Below are positions 17,098 through 25,572 of a stretch of DNA of 64,000 bases, piece by piece. A program made the position numbers and the translations under genes. Source of the DNA: Desulfosporosinus acididurans (GTDB lineage: Bacteria > Bacillota > Desulfitobacteriia > Desulfitobacteriales > Desulfitobacteriaceae); NCBI RefSeq assembly GCF_001029285.1, contig NZ_LDZY01000004.1, positions 186,001 to 250,000 on the forward strand, in the 5' to 3' direction. The notes below the pieces were generated by a model. It saw nothing but the letters and a program-made list of their open reading frames with translations. It was not told the DNA's origin and ran no database searches. How positions within the stretch are numbered: the first letter of the stretch is position 1; each line of letters opens with the position of its first letter.

Positions 17098-17817
17098 GTG
17101 ATTTTAAAACCCATAAAAACCCAAAAAATTTATGAGCAAATTGTTGATCAAATTAGTCAACTTGTCATCGATGGTCATCTAAAACCCGGCGATCGTTTGC
17201 CATCGGAACGTGAGTTAGTTGACCGATTTAAAGTTAGTCGATCCTCAATCCGTGAAGCTGTAAGTGCCCTGGAATTAATGGGACTTATCGAGGTTCGTTC
17301 CGGAGAAGGGATGTATATCAGACAGGTTAACGTTGATTCCGTAGTAGCTCCTTTAGCATGGATGCTGTTTATTGAAAAAGATTCGGATTTAGAACTTTAT
17401 GAAGCTCGAAAGGTTCTTGAGGTGCAAGCTGCCGGATTAGCGGCGGAGAGAGCAGAAGAGGATGAGATCGCCGAGATGCACAAACATCTGGAACTTATGC
17501 GAACTGATCTTCAATTAGAACGAACCGGAGAAGAAGCTGACCACAATTTTCATTATTGCATCGCTAAAGCTACCCACAATAAGATCTTGATACGTCTAAT
17601 GAACACGATTTCAGATACCATGCGCATAACTTTAAAAACCAGCCGTGATATACTTGCATCTGATAGAAACAAGCCGCAGAGATTGTATGATGAACATTTT
17701 GCCATCTACGAAGCGATACGATTGCACGATATTGAACAAGCTCAGAAATTGATGCTGGATCACTTAGTTGGTGTGGAGAATGAATTGGCAAAAGATTTGC
17801 TTCGTAAGTACAAATAA
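17098..17817 (+). CDS. GntR/FadR-family regulator, probable lactate regulator
   Basis: Transcription factor of 239 aa. An N-terminal winged helix (about 5-70, GDRLPSERELVDRFKVSRSSIREAV) is followed by an all-helical FCD ligand domain with the expected metal-binding His/Asp pattern. The GTG at 17098 is chosen because AAGGAG lies 8 bases upstream; GTG 17089 overlaps that site. It lies directly after the lactate genes, and two similar dyads in front of them are its likely targets. Ligand identity (lactate) is inferred from context. Confidence 0.9.
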   Translation: MILKPIKTQKIYEQIVDQISQLVIDGHLKPGDRLPSERELVDRFKVSRSSIREAVSALELMGLIEVRSGEGMYIRQVNVDSVVAPLAWMLFIEKDSDLELYEARKVLEVQAAGLAAERAEEDEIAEMHKHLELMRTDLQLERTGEEADHNFHYCIAKATHNKILIRLMNTISDTMRITLKTSRDILASDRNKPQRLYDEHFAIYEAIRLHDIEQAQKLMLDHLVGVENELAKDLLRKYK

Positions 17818-17818
17818 C

Positions 17819-17858
17819 AGAGGCGGAAACACTAGATGATGTGTTTCCCGCCTCTTTT
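17819..17858 (+). terminator. Intrinsic terminator after GntR regulator
   Basis: AGAGGCGG(G)AAACAC arm pairs with GTGTTTC(C)CGCCTCT and runs into TTTTAC, close behind the stop codon. Confidence 0.9.
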
Positions 17859-17924
17859 ACTTCAGAGCGTTTTAGAACAGACTGTTGTTTGGAACGAAAA
17901 AGTATAGAACAGTGAGGCCTAAAT

Positions 17925-18998
17925 ATGACTTGCCAAGTTGTTTATCACAACGGAAATTGTCTTAATACTAAAAAGGCTTATACGAATACTTGCCGGTTAT
18001 GTATTGAAGTTTGTCCCTACCAAGCTATTTCTGAATACCGGCAGCTCGATGCCCAGAAATGTTCTGAATGTGGGGCTTGTATGGCCGTTTGTCCAAGTGA
18101 TGGTTTTGTTGATGTTCAAATTGATAAGTTCTATGAGTATCTAGAAGAAACCAATGAAATCCGTTTAAATTGCCCCAAGGCTCTTCCCGGAGGTTTTGAG
18201 ATTCCTTGTTTAGGGATGTTTGATATAGATGGTTGGATGACCTTAATTCTTTGGGCGAAGAAAAAACCTGTAACCATGCTTACAGGAGTTTGTTCAGCTT
18301 GCGAGGATCGTACAGCCTGTTCCGTCAGTGTCCAGGCCTTTAAGCAAGTGCATTCGTTCTGGCCGGATCATCCTCAGGTTTATATTCAAGTACGGCCGGA
18401 TGATAGCGAAGTAAACAAAGGTCCTAAGGGTATGGGAGCGTCTAAATCGTTTGAACGAAATTTTTCCTTGGATAATTGGCGCCAAAAAAGCATGAAACAG
18501 GTTGAACATTGGTTACCGAATTTAACGGCCGATCAGACCTATCCAATTCCTAAGAGTCGACAGAGTTTGCTGCGGGCTCTGGAAAAAGACGAAGATGACA
18601 AGATACCATTCAGAGTTTTATCCGTTTCTAAGATGTGTACGAATTGCGGCGTTTGTGCCTCGATTTGTCCTCAGGGTGCTCTGCAAAAAACAGAGGAATG
18701 GGATCCTGATCCGGCGGCCAAGGAGTCGCCGCTGGAAGATAAAATAGTATCCCAGCGGCTTATCCTTGAGCCTCAGAAATGCGTCCATTGTAATCGTTGT
18801 CTCGAGGTCTGCCGCATTGAAGCTTTGTCCTATTCTACTAAAATGTTAAATTATCGGTTTTTAACGGGTAAGGTACTGATTCATGAAGGCAGCCCATTGT
18901 ATTGTAAACAATGTGGAAAACGTATTTTTGACAATTCGGAGTTATGTCTGGTCTGTTCAACGAGTGACCCCAAGGGACGAAGTTCTTTCTTCCTTTAA
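17925..18998 (+). CDS. Polyferredoxin-type 4Fe-4S protein
   Basis: A 357-residue soluble protein with four ferredoxin cluster motifs in two pairs: CRLCIEVCPYQAI and CSECGACMAVCP near the N-terminus, and CTNCGVCASICPQGAL and CVHCNRCLEVCR near residues 230-310. A middle CSACEDRTAC segment and a C-terminal zinc-ribbon-like CKQCGKR with CLVC add further metal sites. Probably an electron carrier between oxidoreductases; the partner is not visible here. It overlaps the convergent PAP2 gene by 42 bases. Confidence 0.82.
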   Translation: MTCQVVYHNGNCLNTKKAYTNTCRLCIEVCPYQAISEYRQLDAQKCSECGACMAVCPSDGFVDVQIDKFYEYLEETNEIRLNCPKALPGGFEIPCLGMFDIDGWMTLILWAKKKPVTMLTGVCSACEDRTACSVSVQAFKQVHSFWPDHPQVYIQVRPDDSEVNKGPKGMGASKSFERNFSLDNWRQKSMKQVEHWLPNLTADQTYPIPKSRQSLLRALEKDEDDKIPFRVLSVSKMCTNCGVCASICPQGALQKTEEWDPDPAAKESPLEDKIVSQRLILEPQKCVHCNRCLEVCRIEALSYSTKMLNYRFLTGKVLIHEGSPLYCKQCGKRIFDNSELCLVCSTSDPKGRSSFFL

Positions 18999-19847
18999 CG
19001 GGTTTTCCCATTTGAAGTGCCGGAAGAGGGAGGGAGCCCCGAAGGACGTCCATAATCCGCCGACGGTAAGGACGGGAAGATAGATCCAAGGATACATGCG
19101 GGTAAGCGGATGCCAGATCCAGACCCAGAGTCCTAAAATGCAAAGGCCAAGAAAAGTTTTGAAGATCGAGGGGACTAGAGGGGTACGTTCACGGTAGTCA
19201 AGATAATAATCTTCTAAAAAATGTCCGCAGGTGAAACCGATAACAAAACCGACCATTTGCAGCCCCTGATGGGTATGATACAGCAAGAGAAACAGCAGGG
19301 GGACTAAGAAGGATATGAAGAGTTTTAAACCTAGGGACATTTGAAGTTTTAAAAATCGTTCATCAATCTTTTGAAACCCGATAACCACCACAGCCCCCAG
19401 CAAATAGGCCCCTAAGACATCTTGAGGCCAGTGTACGCCAAGATAAAGGCGGGAAAAGCCAATTCCAAGGATCATGAAGGTACCAATACCCAGATAGATT
19501 TTGCGGGACCGCCAACGGTTCCAAACATAGGGGTAAAAGGTAGCCGCTCCTTGGCTGTGTCCGCTTGGGAAAGAACTGCCTGTTGCCGAAGAAAGATAGA
19601 GAGAGCGAATACCAGGTTGCCCAATGGGACGAGGGGCATTAAATATACCCTTAAAAAATCCGTTTAAACCCATAGACGTCAGAAATAAAATAGCCAGTCT
19701 AAAACCAAAACGCTTATCAATATTCCAATAGATGACGGTAATTAGAAAAATATAACTTGGCTCGCTGCCTAAAAAGCTAAGCAGAATAAAGAAATAATCA
19801 ATCAGCGGAGTATGAATGGATTGAATTGCTTGATAAAAGCTTACCAT
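18957..19847 (-). CDS. PAP2-family membrane phosphatase
   Basis: Type 2 phosphatidic-acid phosphatase superfamily (296 aa, about 7-8 helices). The three active-site motifs are visible: KGIFNAPRP, PSGHSQGA and SRLYLGVHWPQDVLGA, the last with the catalytic His. Likely substrates are lipid pyrophosphates such as undecaprenyl-PP or phosphatidate. The C-terminal third is longer than in minimal family members. It is transcribed against the polyferredoxin gene with overlapping 3' ends. Confidence 0.9.
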   Translation of the reverse strand: MVSFYQAIQSIHTPLIDYFFILLSFLGSEPSYIFLITVIYWNIDKRFGFRLAILFLTSMGLNGFFKGIFNAPRPIGQPGIRSLYLSSATGSSFPSGHSQGAATFYPYVWNRWRSRKIYLGIGTFMILGIGFSRLYLGVHWPQDVLGAYLLGAVVVIGFQKIDERFLKLQMSLGLKLFISFLVPLLFLLLYHTHQGLQMVGFVIGFTCGHFLEDYYLDYRERTPLVPSIFKTFLGLCILGLWVWIWHPLTRMYPWIYLPVLTVGGLWTSFGAPSLFRHFKWENPLKEERTSSLGVTR

Positions 19848-19862
19848 ACCTTGCGCCCCTGC

Positions 19863-20138
19863 TTACACATGGTGACCGCCGCATCCGCAAGTGCAATGAG
19901 CATCGTGTTCGTGGGGCTTTTTCATGGGTTCGCGTAAAAGCTGTTCAGTAAGATGAGTTACATGGTTAATGGGTTGCTGCTGAATTTCTAAGGCTAAGTT
20001 TATGGCCTCGTTAATGTCTGCCTTATTGATACCCATTTCTAAAGCCTCCATAATCGCTACACGAAGAGAAGCAAGGGCATTACAGGCAACTGAAGCGGAA
20101 ATTCGGGCTAAAATAGCGGTGCGGTTGTCAAGACTCAT
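19863..20138 (-). CDS. Small helical protein with His/Cys-rich tail
   Basis: A 91-residue soluble protein of unknown function. The body (1-70) looks all-helical (SVACNALASLRVAIMEALEMGI, then INEAINLALEIQQ), reminiscent of carboxymuconolactone decarboxylase/AhpD-like helices but lacking the CxxC motif. The tail HEHDAHCTCGCGGHHV is a likely metal-binding patch. AGGAGGAAT precedes the ATG. It probably shares a transcript with the PAP2 gene 16 bases downstream. Confidence 0.7.
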   Translation of the reverse strand: MSLDNRTAILARISASVACNALASLRVAIMEALEMGINKADINEAINLALEIQQQPINHVTHLTEQLLREPMKKPHEHDAHCTCGCGGHHV

Positions 20139-20410
20139 GAAACATTCCTCCTAAATATTTAGTTTTGTTCAATTTTTATGGCCTACTCAGTGAAGCGCAA
20201 AAGGTTTTCCTGAATTGTTTATAAAGAAGACCTTTTATGTAAATAGTTTGAGTAGGGATAATTTTAGCACAGTCAGGTTTTAAGGGCAAAACTCGGACCT
20301 TCTATTAAGATAGGGAAGAAAAACCGTACTAATTAAAGTATATGTTAATTTAAATAAACGGATCAAGAGATACAGATAATCTAATGACAAGTGAATGAAA
20401 GGAAATTAGG

Positions 20411-21670
20411 ATGAAGGACTATCAGGTAATTGTTGTCGGCGGAGGCGCTGCCGGCATGATGGCGGCTGGTCAAGCCGCGAAAAACGGTGCAAAGGTTCTT
20501 TTGCTTGAGAAAAAAGAACGCTTGGGCAGAAAAATTGCCATTTCAGGTAAAGGACGCTGTAATGTCACTAATGAAGAGAATGTCTCGGATTTTATTCGTA
20601 ACTATCCAGGCAACGGGCGGTTTTTGCATGGAATCCTCCGGGATTTCGATAATGCAGCCTTACGACATTTTCTTGCTCGCTATGGAGTAGAGACTAAAGT
20701 TGAACGCGGAGGGCGTGTTTTTCCTGTTTCTGATGATGCAGAAAGTGTCAACAAGGCTTTGACTGCGTATTTGACTGAAATGGGAGTTACGATTCTTACC
20801 GGCATTACTATCGAGGATATTCTGGTTGAGAATGACCGTGTTATCGGTGTCCAAGGAACGGGTCAAAAGCGGTTTTTAGCCCGGAGTGTGATTATCTGTA
20901 CAGGAGGAGCTTCCTATCCGGCAACGGGATCAACAGGTGATGGCTTTCGCTTTGCCCGTAAGCTGGGACACCACGTGATTACTCCGCGACCGGCTTTAGT
21001 CCCCCTCAAAACGGCCGAGACCTGGGTCAAGGAATTGCAAGGTTTGTCACTAAGGAATGTTGAAGCTTCTTTGTGGATCGGAGGAAAGAAAAAAATTACT
21101 GAGTTTGGGGAAATGCTCTTTACACATTTCGGAGTATCTGGCCCCATTATCTTAACCTTAAGCCGGCAAGCAGGCGAAGAAATACGTAAGGGGGAGACTG
21201 TTCAGCTGCGGATTAATTTAAAACCGGCTTTGAGCAGGGAACAACTCGATCTGCGTCTGCAAAGGGACTTTCAAAAGTACAGCAATAAACAATTTAAAAA
21301 TGCTCTTGAAGACCTTCTGCCCCAAAGCTTGATCCCGGTGATGATTCAGTTAAGCGGAATTAATTCTGAACGAGTTGTCCATCAAATCAATCGAGAAGAA
21401 CGAAAAACGTTGCTTGCTTTACTGCAAGGGTTAACTCTCACTATAACTGATACCCTCTCTCTTGAGACCGCAATTGTCACGGCCGGCGGGATCGATGTTA
21501 AAGAAATTAATCCTAAAACCATGGCTTCCAAACGAATCGAGGGGCTGTACTGGGCAGGGGAAGTGGTTGATGTTGATGGAATAACCGGCGGTTATAATTT
21601 ACAGGCTGCTTTCGCCATGGGTTTTCGCGCCGGACGCGCAGCTGGTGAAGAAGTCTGTTCTCTGGTCTGA
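20411..21670 (+). CDS. NAD(P)/FAD-dependent oxidoreductase, HI0933/YhiN (BaiN-like) family
   Basis: Flavoprotein of 419 aa. The Rossmann motif VGGGAAGMMAAGQAA starts at residue 8, the family segment RLGRKIAISGKGRCNVTN follows, and the C-terminal GGIDVKEINPKTMASK and GEVVDVDGITGGYNLQ stretches bind FAD. Members reduce varied substrates (for example bile-acid intermediates in BaiN), so the physiological substrate is open. AAAGGAAATTAGG precedes the ATG. Confidence 0.9.
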   Translation: MKDYQVIVVGGGAAGMMAAGQAAKNGAKVLLLEKKERLGRKIAISGKGRCNVTNEENVSDFIRNYPGNGRFLHGILRDFDNAALRHFLARYGVETKVERGGRVFPVSDDAESVNKALTAYLTEMGVTILTGITIEDILVENDRVIGVQGTGQKRFLARSVIICTGGASYPATGSTGDGFRFARKLGHHVITPRPALVPLKTAETWVKELQGLSLRNVEASLWIGGKKKITEFGEMLFTHFGVSGPIILTLSRQAGEEIRKGETVQLRINLKPALSREQLDLRLQRDFQKYSNKQFKNALEDLLPQSLIPVMIQLSGINSERVVHQINREERKTLLALLQGLTLTITDTLSLETAIVTAGGIDVKEINPKTMASKRIEGLYWAGEVVDVDGITGGYNLQAAFAMGFRAGRAAGEEVCSLV

Positions 21671-21711
21671 TAAAGATACTTGACGCATAAACTTTTTTTG
21701 AGGTGGTGTTT

Positions 21712-22182
21712 GTGCGTAGAAAAGTATCAATGATGGAACAGCTTTGGAGCAATGTTCAAAATGGAGAACGGCGAATTATCCGGGTCATGGTCCTGGCCTC
21801 CGTAATACTTGTTGTTATGCAGTTAAGTGTTGCTCGTGATCCCCTGCAATTCTACATATCTGTCGCCTCGAAAGTAGAGTCCCCCCCTTTGGATTTGACT
21901 TCTCTAGCTGCCGGTAAGTCGACAAAATTATGGCAATTAACTTTAAAGTCAATTCCTGCAGCGTCCATTCGTGTCTTGCAAAATGGCAAGGAAATAGGGA
22001 CTCTGACGAAGGGAGAACAGAAGGTACTTGCTCAAAGGGGCCAAATTCAGCTGGATGGCACGGGCTTATCCCAGATAATACGGGTTCAGATTATTAAGAA
22101 CGACGGCGGATTAAAAGAGCCGCATCAGACTCAAGTGATTGTCTTACCAGGATCTGTTCAGACCTTCCAGGTTAGCCCGTAA
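21712..22182 (+). CDS. Hypothetical single-pass membrane protein
   Basis: A 156-residue protein with one hydrophobic segment (about 25-41 in IRVMVLASVILVVMQLSV) and an outside-facing C-terminal domain that looks beta-rich. The GTG at 21712 is chosen because GAGGTGG lies 5 bases upstream; the GTG codons at 21703 and 21706 lie inside that site. No family recognised. It lies between the flavoprotein and the promoter of the aromatic operon. Confidence 0.7.
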   Translation: MRRKVSMMEQLWSNVQNGERRIIRVMVLASVILVVMQLSVARDPLQFYISVASKVESPPLDLTSLAAGKSTKLWQLTLKSIPAASIRVLQNGKEIGTLTKGEQKVLAQRGQIQLDGTGLSQIIRVQIIKNDGGLKEPHQTQVIVLPGSVQTFQVSP

Positions 22183-22184
22183 TA

Positions 22185-22213
22185 TTGCAAATCCGCAATC
22201 GGTGGACTATAAT
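22185..22213 (+). promoter_or_regulatory. SigA-type promoter of the aromatic operon
   Basis: -35 TTGCAA (22185-22190), 17-base spacer and -10 TATAAT (22208-22213). It lies just after the previous stop and 88 bases before the hutP-like gene. Confidence 0.65.
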
Positions 22214-22301
22214 GCAATCATTAGGCGATGAATTTGCCTTGAAGAAGAAGGAGGGCAGGATGGTAGGAGTTATTAAAGCATGATAAGAAAGGAAGGACGG
22301 A

Positions 22302-22721
22302 ATGATGGCACAAAGTAAGAAAATCGCCCTTGCCGCTTTAAAAATGGCCATGACAGAGAGCAGAGACGAGGAAACTCACCTTAAGGAGCTCTATCACAAA
22401 CAGGGTGTTAAAACTGCTGCTGTTGATTATGGCGGCGAGTATATTAATTCAGTACGCAAGATTGTAGAACGAGCTATCGTAGCGGCTAAACGCGAAGGGG
22501 CTATTCACGAAACCCATGGAGACGAAGGTGCTGTGGCAGGTGCCACACGTGAGGCCTTAAGCCAAATTATGAATAAAGCTATGGGTTTAAATATTGGTGG
22601 TAAAATCGGAATTGCACGTCAAGACGACCATTTGAGTGTTGCTGTCTTCTTTGGTATTGGGCTTCTTCATTTAGATGAAGTAGCTGTAGGGCTGGGGCAC
22701 CGCGTTGCTCCCAAGGATTAA
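22302..22721 (+). CDS. HutP-family RNA-binding regulator
   Basis: A 139-residue protein matching the HutP family: helical N-terminus, central GAIHETHGDEGAVAGATREALSQI and the closing VAVGLGHRVAP, equivalent to the GVGINH end of Bacillus HutP. HutP is a Mg- and histidine-dependent antiterminator that binds NAG triplets in leader RNA. Here there is no hut gene; it heads an aromatic amino acid operon and is followed by aroH after 13 bases. It may control this operon, perhaps through the leader at 23104-23534. The ligand is unknown. Confidence 0.75.
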   Translation: MMAQSKKIALAALKMAMTESRDEETHLKELYHKQGVKTAAVDYGGEYINSVRKIVERAIVAAKREGAIHETHGDEGAVAGATREALSQIMNKAMGLNIGGKIGIARQDDHLSVAVFFGIGLLHLDEVAVGLGHRVAPKD

Positions 22722-22734
22722 AGGAGGAACAGAA

Positions 22735-23103
22735 ATGGTACGTGGAATACGCGGTGCAACCACCGTTATGAACAACGATTCAGGAGAGATTCGAGAGGCA
22801 ACGAAGGAACTCTTGCAGTTGATCCTTAAAGAAAATAAACTGAACACTGAAGATCTGGTTAGTGCGATTTTTACCGTGACGTCAGACTTAAATGCGGATT
22901 TTCCCGCGTCCAGCGCCAGGGAGATCGGCTGGCAGTTAGTTCCTTTGCTTTGTGCCACCGAAATACCGGTGCCCGGTTCTCTGCCTCGCTGCATTCGTGT
23001 CTTGCTTCATGTTAATACATCCTGTACGCAAAAGGAAATTCGGCATATTTTTCTCAGAGAAGCTGCAAGCTTACGAAAGGATCTTTTGGAAACGATTGAA
23101 TAA
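22735..23103 (+). CDS. aroH: Chorismate mutase, AroH type
   Basis: Converts chorismate to prephenate in the Phe/Tyr branch. It is 122 aa, the size of the trimeric AroH class. Visible marks are VRGIRGATTVMNNDSGEI with the active-site Arg, a central SAIFTVTSDLNADFPA and the VPGSLPRCIRVLLHVN segment. The start at 22735 is set by AAAGGAGGAACAG; the longer frame overlaps the upstream gene. Confidence 0.93.
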   Translation: MVRGIRGATTVMNNDSGEIREATKELLQLILKENKLNTEDLVSAIFTVTSDLNADFPASSAREIGWQLVPLLCATEIPVPGSLPRCIRVLLHVNTSCTQKEIRHIFLREAASLRKDLLETIE

Positions 23104-23213
23104 TCTAATTTTTCTCAAGGGGTTGTAGGGGCAGCCTCTTATGTGGTAAGATGATTTCAATTTATTACTCTAGTGATGAATGAATTGGCTTTGTTAGGCA
23201 AAGCTTAGGTAGG

Positions 23214-23288
23214 ATGGTATTTATTAAATGGGGAATCCTTAAAGGACAAATAAAGGATCGTAGGATAGTAGGATGGGCGCAGTTATAA
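23214..23288 (+). CDS. Putative leader peptide with two Trp codons
   Basis: A 24-codon frame starting ATGGTATTTATTAAATGG and ending 8 bases before the terminator hairpin. Trp codons are at positions 6 and 22. AGGT precedes the ATG at very short spacing, so translation is uncertain. It is reported because a short Trp-containing frame just before a terminator in an aromatic biosynthesis operon is the classical attenuator layout. Confidence 0.25.
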   Translation: MVFIKWGILKGQIKDRRIVGWAQL

Positions 23289-23295
23289 ACGGAGT

Positions 23296-23327
23296 AAAAG
23301 CACCCTCTTCATTTGGGGTGTTTTTTT
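23296..23327 (+). terminator. Terminator inside aroF leader
   Basis: AAAAGCACCC pairs with GGGTGTTTTT around a 10-base loop and continues as a run of seven T. It lies between aroH and aroF, that is, inside the operon, so it would act as an attenuator. Confidence 0.75.
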
Positions 23328-23534
23328 GTAACTATCATCAGCCTCCCATGATGCTATGCGATATATTTTTTAAGCATAAGTGCAGCAGCTTGGCAGCTGC
23401 CTGTGTCAAAGGAGGTAGGATAAGAACTTTTTCGAGAGATATCAAACAGTTTAGGTTAAACTTAGGTTAAGCAGGATGGTAGTAAGTGAATAAACGAGTA
23501 AAAAAGTAGTATGGTTGAAAGGGGTAGGTCGCAA

Positions 23535-24566
23535 ATGATTATTGTTTTAAAAAAGGGTGCTACACCTGAGCAGGTCGAAGAAGTCTCCACAAGATTGACG
23601 GAAGAGGGCTTTAAAATTCATCTATCTGAAGGAGTCGAGAAGACAATTATGGGTGCGGTTGGAGATCGCACTCGACTTAAGGCTCTTGACTTAGAAGCTT
23701 TGCCTTGGGTCGAGAAGGTTGTGCCCATTTTAGCGCCTTATAAATTAGTCAGCCGCGAGTTTCATCCCGCAGACAGTATTATTCGCATTGGTGACCATGA
23801 AATTGGTGGCCATCACGTTCATATGATGGCTGGACCCTGTGCCGTGGAAAGCAGAGAGCAGATCATCGAAACGGCTCATGCTGTCCGCGCAGCGGGGGCA
23901 ACCTTTTTGCGCGGCGGAGCGTTCAAGCCGCGAACATCTCCTTATTCCTTCCAGGGGTTGGAAGAAGAAGGACTGCGCTATTTAGCAGATGCTCGGGAAG
24001 AAACAGGACTTCTGGTCGTGACGGAGGTTATCGATGCCCGAGACGTTTCTCTGGTCGCCCATTACTCCGATATTCTGCAAATTGGTGCCCGGAATATGCA
24101 AAATTTCAATCTGCTTAAAGAAGTTGCCAAATGCGGTAAAGCTGTTCTTTTGAAACGAGGTCCTTCAGCAACTTTAGAAGAGTGGATGATGGCGGCAGAG
24201 TATATTATGGATGGCGGCAATTACCAAGTCATGTTCTGTGAACGCGGAATTCGCACCTTTGAGACGTATACTCGCAATACTCTTGATTTGACTATGGTCC
24301 CGGCACTGCATTCTCTGTCTCACTTACCGGTTATCGTTGACCCCAGCCATGGAACAGGCCGCTGGCAATTAGTTCATCCGATGGCTAAAGCAGCCTTGGC
24401 AGCCGGTGCCGATGGCCTGATCGTTGAAGTTCACCCTCAGCCGGAGAAGGCAGTATCTGATGGGAAGCAGTCGTTAACTCCGGAAACGTTTAAACTGATG
24501 ATGGATGATCTAATCGGATTAAGCAAAGCCCTTGGTCGTTCACTAGGGGATGTGAGTTTGTGCTGA
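23535..24566 (+). CDS. aroF: 3-deoxy-7-phosphoheptulonate synthase (DAHP synthase)
   Basis: First enzyme of the shikimate pathway, joining phosphoenolpyruvate and erythrose-4-phosphate (343 aa). A ferredoxin-like N-terminal regulatory domain (about 1-70) precedes the KDPS-type barrel, with MAGPCAVESREQI, FLRGGAFKPRTSPYSFQG, LKRGPSATLEEW and VDPSHGTGRW. Such N-terminal domains give allosteric feedback by Tyr or Phe in related enzymes. ATG 23535 is preferred since GAAAGGGG precedes it. Overlaps tyrA by 7 bases. Confidence 0.96.
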   Translation: MIIVLKKGATPEQVEEVSTRLTEEGFKIHLSEGVEKTIMGAVGDRTRLKALDLEALPWVEKVVPILAPYKLVSREFHPADSIIRIGDHEIGGHHVHMMAGPCAVESREQIIETAHAVRAAGATFLRGGAFKPRTSPYSFQGLEEEGLRYLADAREETGLLVVTEVIDARDVSLVAHYSDILQIGARNMQNFNLLKEVAKCGKAVLLKRGPSATLEEWMMAAEYIMDGGNYQVMFCERGIRTFETYTRNTLDLTMVPALHSLSHLPVIVDPSHGTGRWQLVHPMAKAALAAGADGLIVEVHPQPEKAVSDGKQSLTPETFKLMMDDLIGLSKALGRSLGDVSLC

Positions 24567-25453
24567 AACCTGCAGCGGTCATGTTGACACCCGGATGGTC
24601 AGGCCTTCGGATTCCGAAGGCCTGCATCTTTGGCTTAGGACTAATCGGCGGTTCCTGGGCCGGTGCGTTACACCAGCTCGGCTGGCAGGTTGTTGCCGTT
24701 GATCCTGAAAAATCAAGTATTATTGAAGCGATTCGTCGAGGCTGGATCCAAGAAGGCTGGGCAGAACTACCGGAGCAGCTGGATGTTGATCTTGTTGTTT
24801 TAGCCCTTCCGCTTAAAGAATTAGTTGGAGGCTTTAATCATTTCGCCTTAAAACTTCCTCAAGGAGCCATTGTCACAGATGTCGGGAGTATAAAGTCTGA
24901 GGTTTGTCAAAAATATCAAGAAGGTTTAAGCGGGTCTGAGGTTTATTATGTTGGCGGTCACCCCATGACGGGTTCTGAACAGTCTGGTTTTGAAGCGGCC
25001 AATCAAGATCTTTTCCGCGGTTATCCTTACGTTTTAACTCCCTCAGCGGATTGCCCGGAAATCGTTGTGGATAAAATTGTTCAACTTGTTCAGGGATTTG
25101 GGGCCAGGGTAGAATTCAGAGAGCCTTTGGATCATGACCGTGAAGTTGCTATGGTGAGTCATATTCCCCATATCTTAGCAGTTACTTTGTCTCTAGCGGC
25201 TAAAGATGCTTCCTCTGACGGGGAATCGTTGTTATCTTTAGCAGGACGAAGTTTTCGGGATATGACACGTGTTGCAGACAGCTCCCCTGAGATGTGGAAG
25301 GAAATCATGGTTAGAAATTCCGAGACGATTCTCGAGGGTCTGACCCTTTGGGAAAAGAGGCTTCAAGAATTCCGGGAATACCTTGAGCAAGGAGATGGGG
25401 AGAAAATAGCTGACGTCTTTCGGATTGCCCACACGATTCGAGCGGCTCTTTGA
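24560..25453 (+). CDS. tyrA: Prephenate dehydrogenase
   Basis: Oxidises prephenate to 4-hydroxyphenylpyruvate for tyrosine synthesis, NAD(P)-dependent. At 297 aa it is without an ACT domain. The dinucleotide motif is FGLGLIGGSW. The GGHPMTGSEQSGF and MVSHIPH segments carry active-site His residues. The GTG start lies inside the last codons of aroF, so translation is coupled. Confidence 0.94.
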   Translation: MLKPAAVMLTPGWSGLRIPKACIFGLGLIGGSWAGALHQLGWQVVAVDPEKSSIIEAIRRGWIQEGWAELPEQLDVDLVVLALPLKELVGGFNHFALKLPQGAIVTDVGSIKSEVCQKYQEGLSGSEVYYVGGHPMTGSEQSGFEAANQDLFRGYPYVLTPSADCPEIVVDKIVQLVQGFGARVEFREPLDHDREVAMVSHIPHILAVTLSLAAKDASSDGESLLSLAGRSFRDMTRVADSSPEMWKEIMVRNSETILEGLTLWEKRLQEFREYLEQGDGEKIADVFRIAHTIRAAL

Positions 25454-25572
25454 TATGGGAACCACTCTCCTTGTAGAAGTGGAAGTCTTACGATTGGATA
25501 GATATAATTATAATTCTTAACGTTAACGTAATAATAGTTCTGCGATATGCTGCAGTGGAAAGGGGAATTCCA

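Larger units (their letters stand above)
23104..23534 (+). promoter_or_regulatory. Attenuator-like leader between aroH and aroF
   Basis: 431 bases without an ordinary gene. They hold G(C/T)AGGATGG boxes at about 23209, 23268 and 23471 (a fourth copy lies at 22255 before hutP), many TAG triplets, a 24-codon frame with two Trp codons, an intrinsic terminator at 23296-23327, a GGCAGCTGCC palindrome near 23391, and a GGAGGTAGG site near 23411. The layout (boxes, mini-ORF, terminator, gene) looks like regulated read-through into aroF-tyrA-aroA. The control mechanism is inferred. Confidence 0.5.

Noticed and set aside
23273-23470. 65-codon frame in the aroF leader
   Set aside because: It runs through the terminator hairpin and T-run, has no matching family and no clear ribosome site.
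23104-23534. T-box before aroF
   Set aside because: The repeated GGATGG looks a little like part of a T-box, but the AGGGTGGNACCGCG antiterminator block and specifier stem are absent.
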